Below, piece after piece: positions 4,727-5,597 of a stretch of DNA of 5,597 bases. Source of the stretch: Bacilli bacterium. Lineage in GTDB: Bacteria > Bacillota_I > Bacilli_A > RF39 > UBA660. The notes under the pieces were generated by a model. The model searched no databases. It was not told where the DNA came from and saw only the letters and a program-made list of their open reading frames with translations. Every line of letters begins with the position of its first letter. The stretch's first letter is position 1. A program made the position numbers and the translations under genes. Location: NCBI GenBank assembly GCA_900753645.1, contig CAADZW010000058.1:1-5597 (forward strand), written 5' to 3'.

Positions 4727-5597
4727 CTAATTCATTTTTTACTTTATTTTTTGCCTTTTTAAAGTATATTGTCTCAACATCATAATAAGGATTCAACTTC
4801 TTTAACATTTTAACATTTCCTTTTTGTTCAAATTCGCTTCGTCTTTCGGATAATTCACCAAAATAAACAGAATCATTATACACTAAAAAGAAATCAATAA
4901 CTTCGATAAAAAATTGTATATCTTCCACATACTTCTTATATAAAAGATCAAAGTCAACATTTTCTGCTTCAAAAGTTTTGAGAAGCAAATTATATTTATC
5001 GCTCATATATTTCTTATCAAGATTATAATAAAGGATGATATTCTCATATATGTTAGAAAATATGTAACCGTAAAACTTTTTCGCTTTTTCTTTGTCACCT
5101 TTATATTTATGAATAATTTGTTGATTAATTGTCGCTCTTAAATATTCGAATCTGTTCTTATAAAAAATTGAATTCCCTTTTTCATCTGTATTAATAATAT
5201 AATCTGAACTTCGATAAATATCGATAAAATCTTGGATCAGTTTCTCAGTAATTAACATCGATTTGGCATCAACATAGTTTGCAAAATTCAAAACCTCAAG
5301 AGGGTTAATTTTCATAATTTTGTCCAATTTATTATGCTTTAAAACCAATTCTTGACACTTATTATTAAATAAATCCCCATTATTAGCAAACTCAAAATAA
5401 TCACTAATATAATCAAAGACATGCATATTATCATCCCAATTTAAAAATTCATTGATAATATCTTGGTAATCTTTCTTTTCTAATTTATTAACATGTCCTA
5501 AATAATAATCTTCCTCGATTTTATTGTCGATATTATATAAAGCAAAATAGTATGAACCACTTGTGATAATAAGCATCATCAATCGCTTGTACAACAA
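4719..5597 (-). CDS. Hypothetical protein, mostly helical, probably continuing past the window edge
   Basis: There are 293 codons including the TGA stop (4721-4719) on the minus strand. The frame is still open at base 5597, so the true start may lie outside; the first internal ATG is at 5579-5577. The product is rich in Lys, Glu, Asp, Asn, Tyr, Phe and Ile, has no clear membrane segment, signal peptide or catalytic motif, and looks largely alpha-helical. I do not recognise the family. It converges on ddl and ends in its own terminator, so it is a separate transcription unit on the chromosomal side of the element junction. The steady coding pattern over the full length supports a real gene. 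Confidence 0.7.
   Translation of the reverse strand: MLYKRLMMLIITSGSYYFALYNIDNKIEEDYYLGHVNKLEKKDYQDIINEFLNWDDNMHVFDYISDYFEFANNGDLFNNKCQELVLKHNKLDKIMKINPLEVLNFANYVDAKSMLITEKLIQDFIDIYRSSDYIINTDEKGNSIFYKNRFEYLRATINQQIIHKYKGDKEKAKKFYGYIFSNIYENIILYYNLDKKYMSDKYNLLLKTFEAENVDFDLLYKKYVEDIQFFIEVIDFFLVYNDSVYFGELSERRSEFEQKGNVKMLKKLNPYYDVETIYFKKAKNKVKNELDY

Noticed and set aside
1..5597. CRISPR array, tRNA or rRNA genes
   Set aside because: I saw no regularly spaced short repeats and no sequence with tRNA or rRNA hallmarks. The only tandem repeat is inside the Ltp coding sequence.

Overview
The window looks like the chromosome of a low-GC, endospore-forming Bacillota (Firmicutes). The DNA is strongly AT-rich, the ribosome-binding sites are good Gram-positive ones, and TGA is used as a stop (standard bacterial code). 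One gene fragment is recognisable as the spore-coat manganese catalase CotJC. I cannot name a genus from the sequence.

Layout. Positions 1 to about 3225 are the right-hand end of an integrated mobile element. It carries the C-terminal end of an ImmA/IrrE-type metallopeptidase (1-192, gene enters from outside), a multi-pass membrane protein with a cysteine-containing tail (194-889), a membrane-anchored PASTA plus double Ltp-repeat surface protein that resembles phage superinfection-exclusion proteins (952-1584), and a large serine recombinase (1701-3218). A 10-bp perfect inverted repeat overlaps the likely recombinase promoter. A small hairpin nearby would terminate leftward transcripts.

The recombinase stop codon is followed after only six bases by the 3' portion of cotJC, beginning at the conserved YGGPD segment. 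About 30 N-terminal codons of cotJC are missing. This is the element/chromosome junction: the element appears to have integrated site-specifically inside cotJC, with the recombinase gene ending at the attachment site. All five residues corresponding to the manganese ligands of manganese catalases lie in the retained part. Excision would therefore be expected to restore a full gene if the 5' part lies at the other end of the element, outside the window. This resembles sporulation-gene intervening elements such as skin in sigK.

Downstream is host chromosome: a D-alanine--D-alanine ligase gene (3717-4637), nine bases after the cotJC fragment and with no terminator between it and the recombinase, then two adjacent terminators and a convergent gene of unknown function on the minus strand (4719 to the window edge).

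Working model (inference): ImmA-type proteolysis of a repressor encoded outside the window controls the element, the inverted repeat may be an operator for the recombinase, the Ltp protein protects the host from other phages, and the recombinase excises the element from cotJC. Transcription of the host ligase gene may depend on a promoter inside the element while it is integrated.
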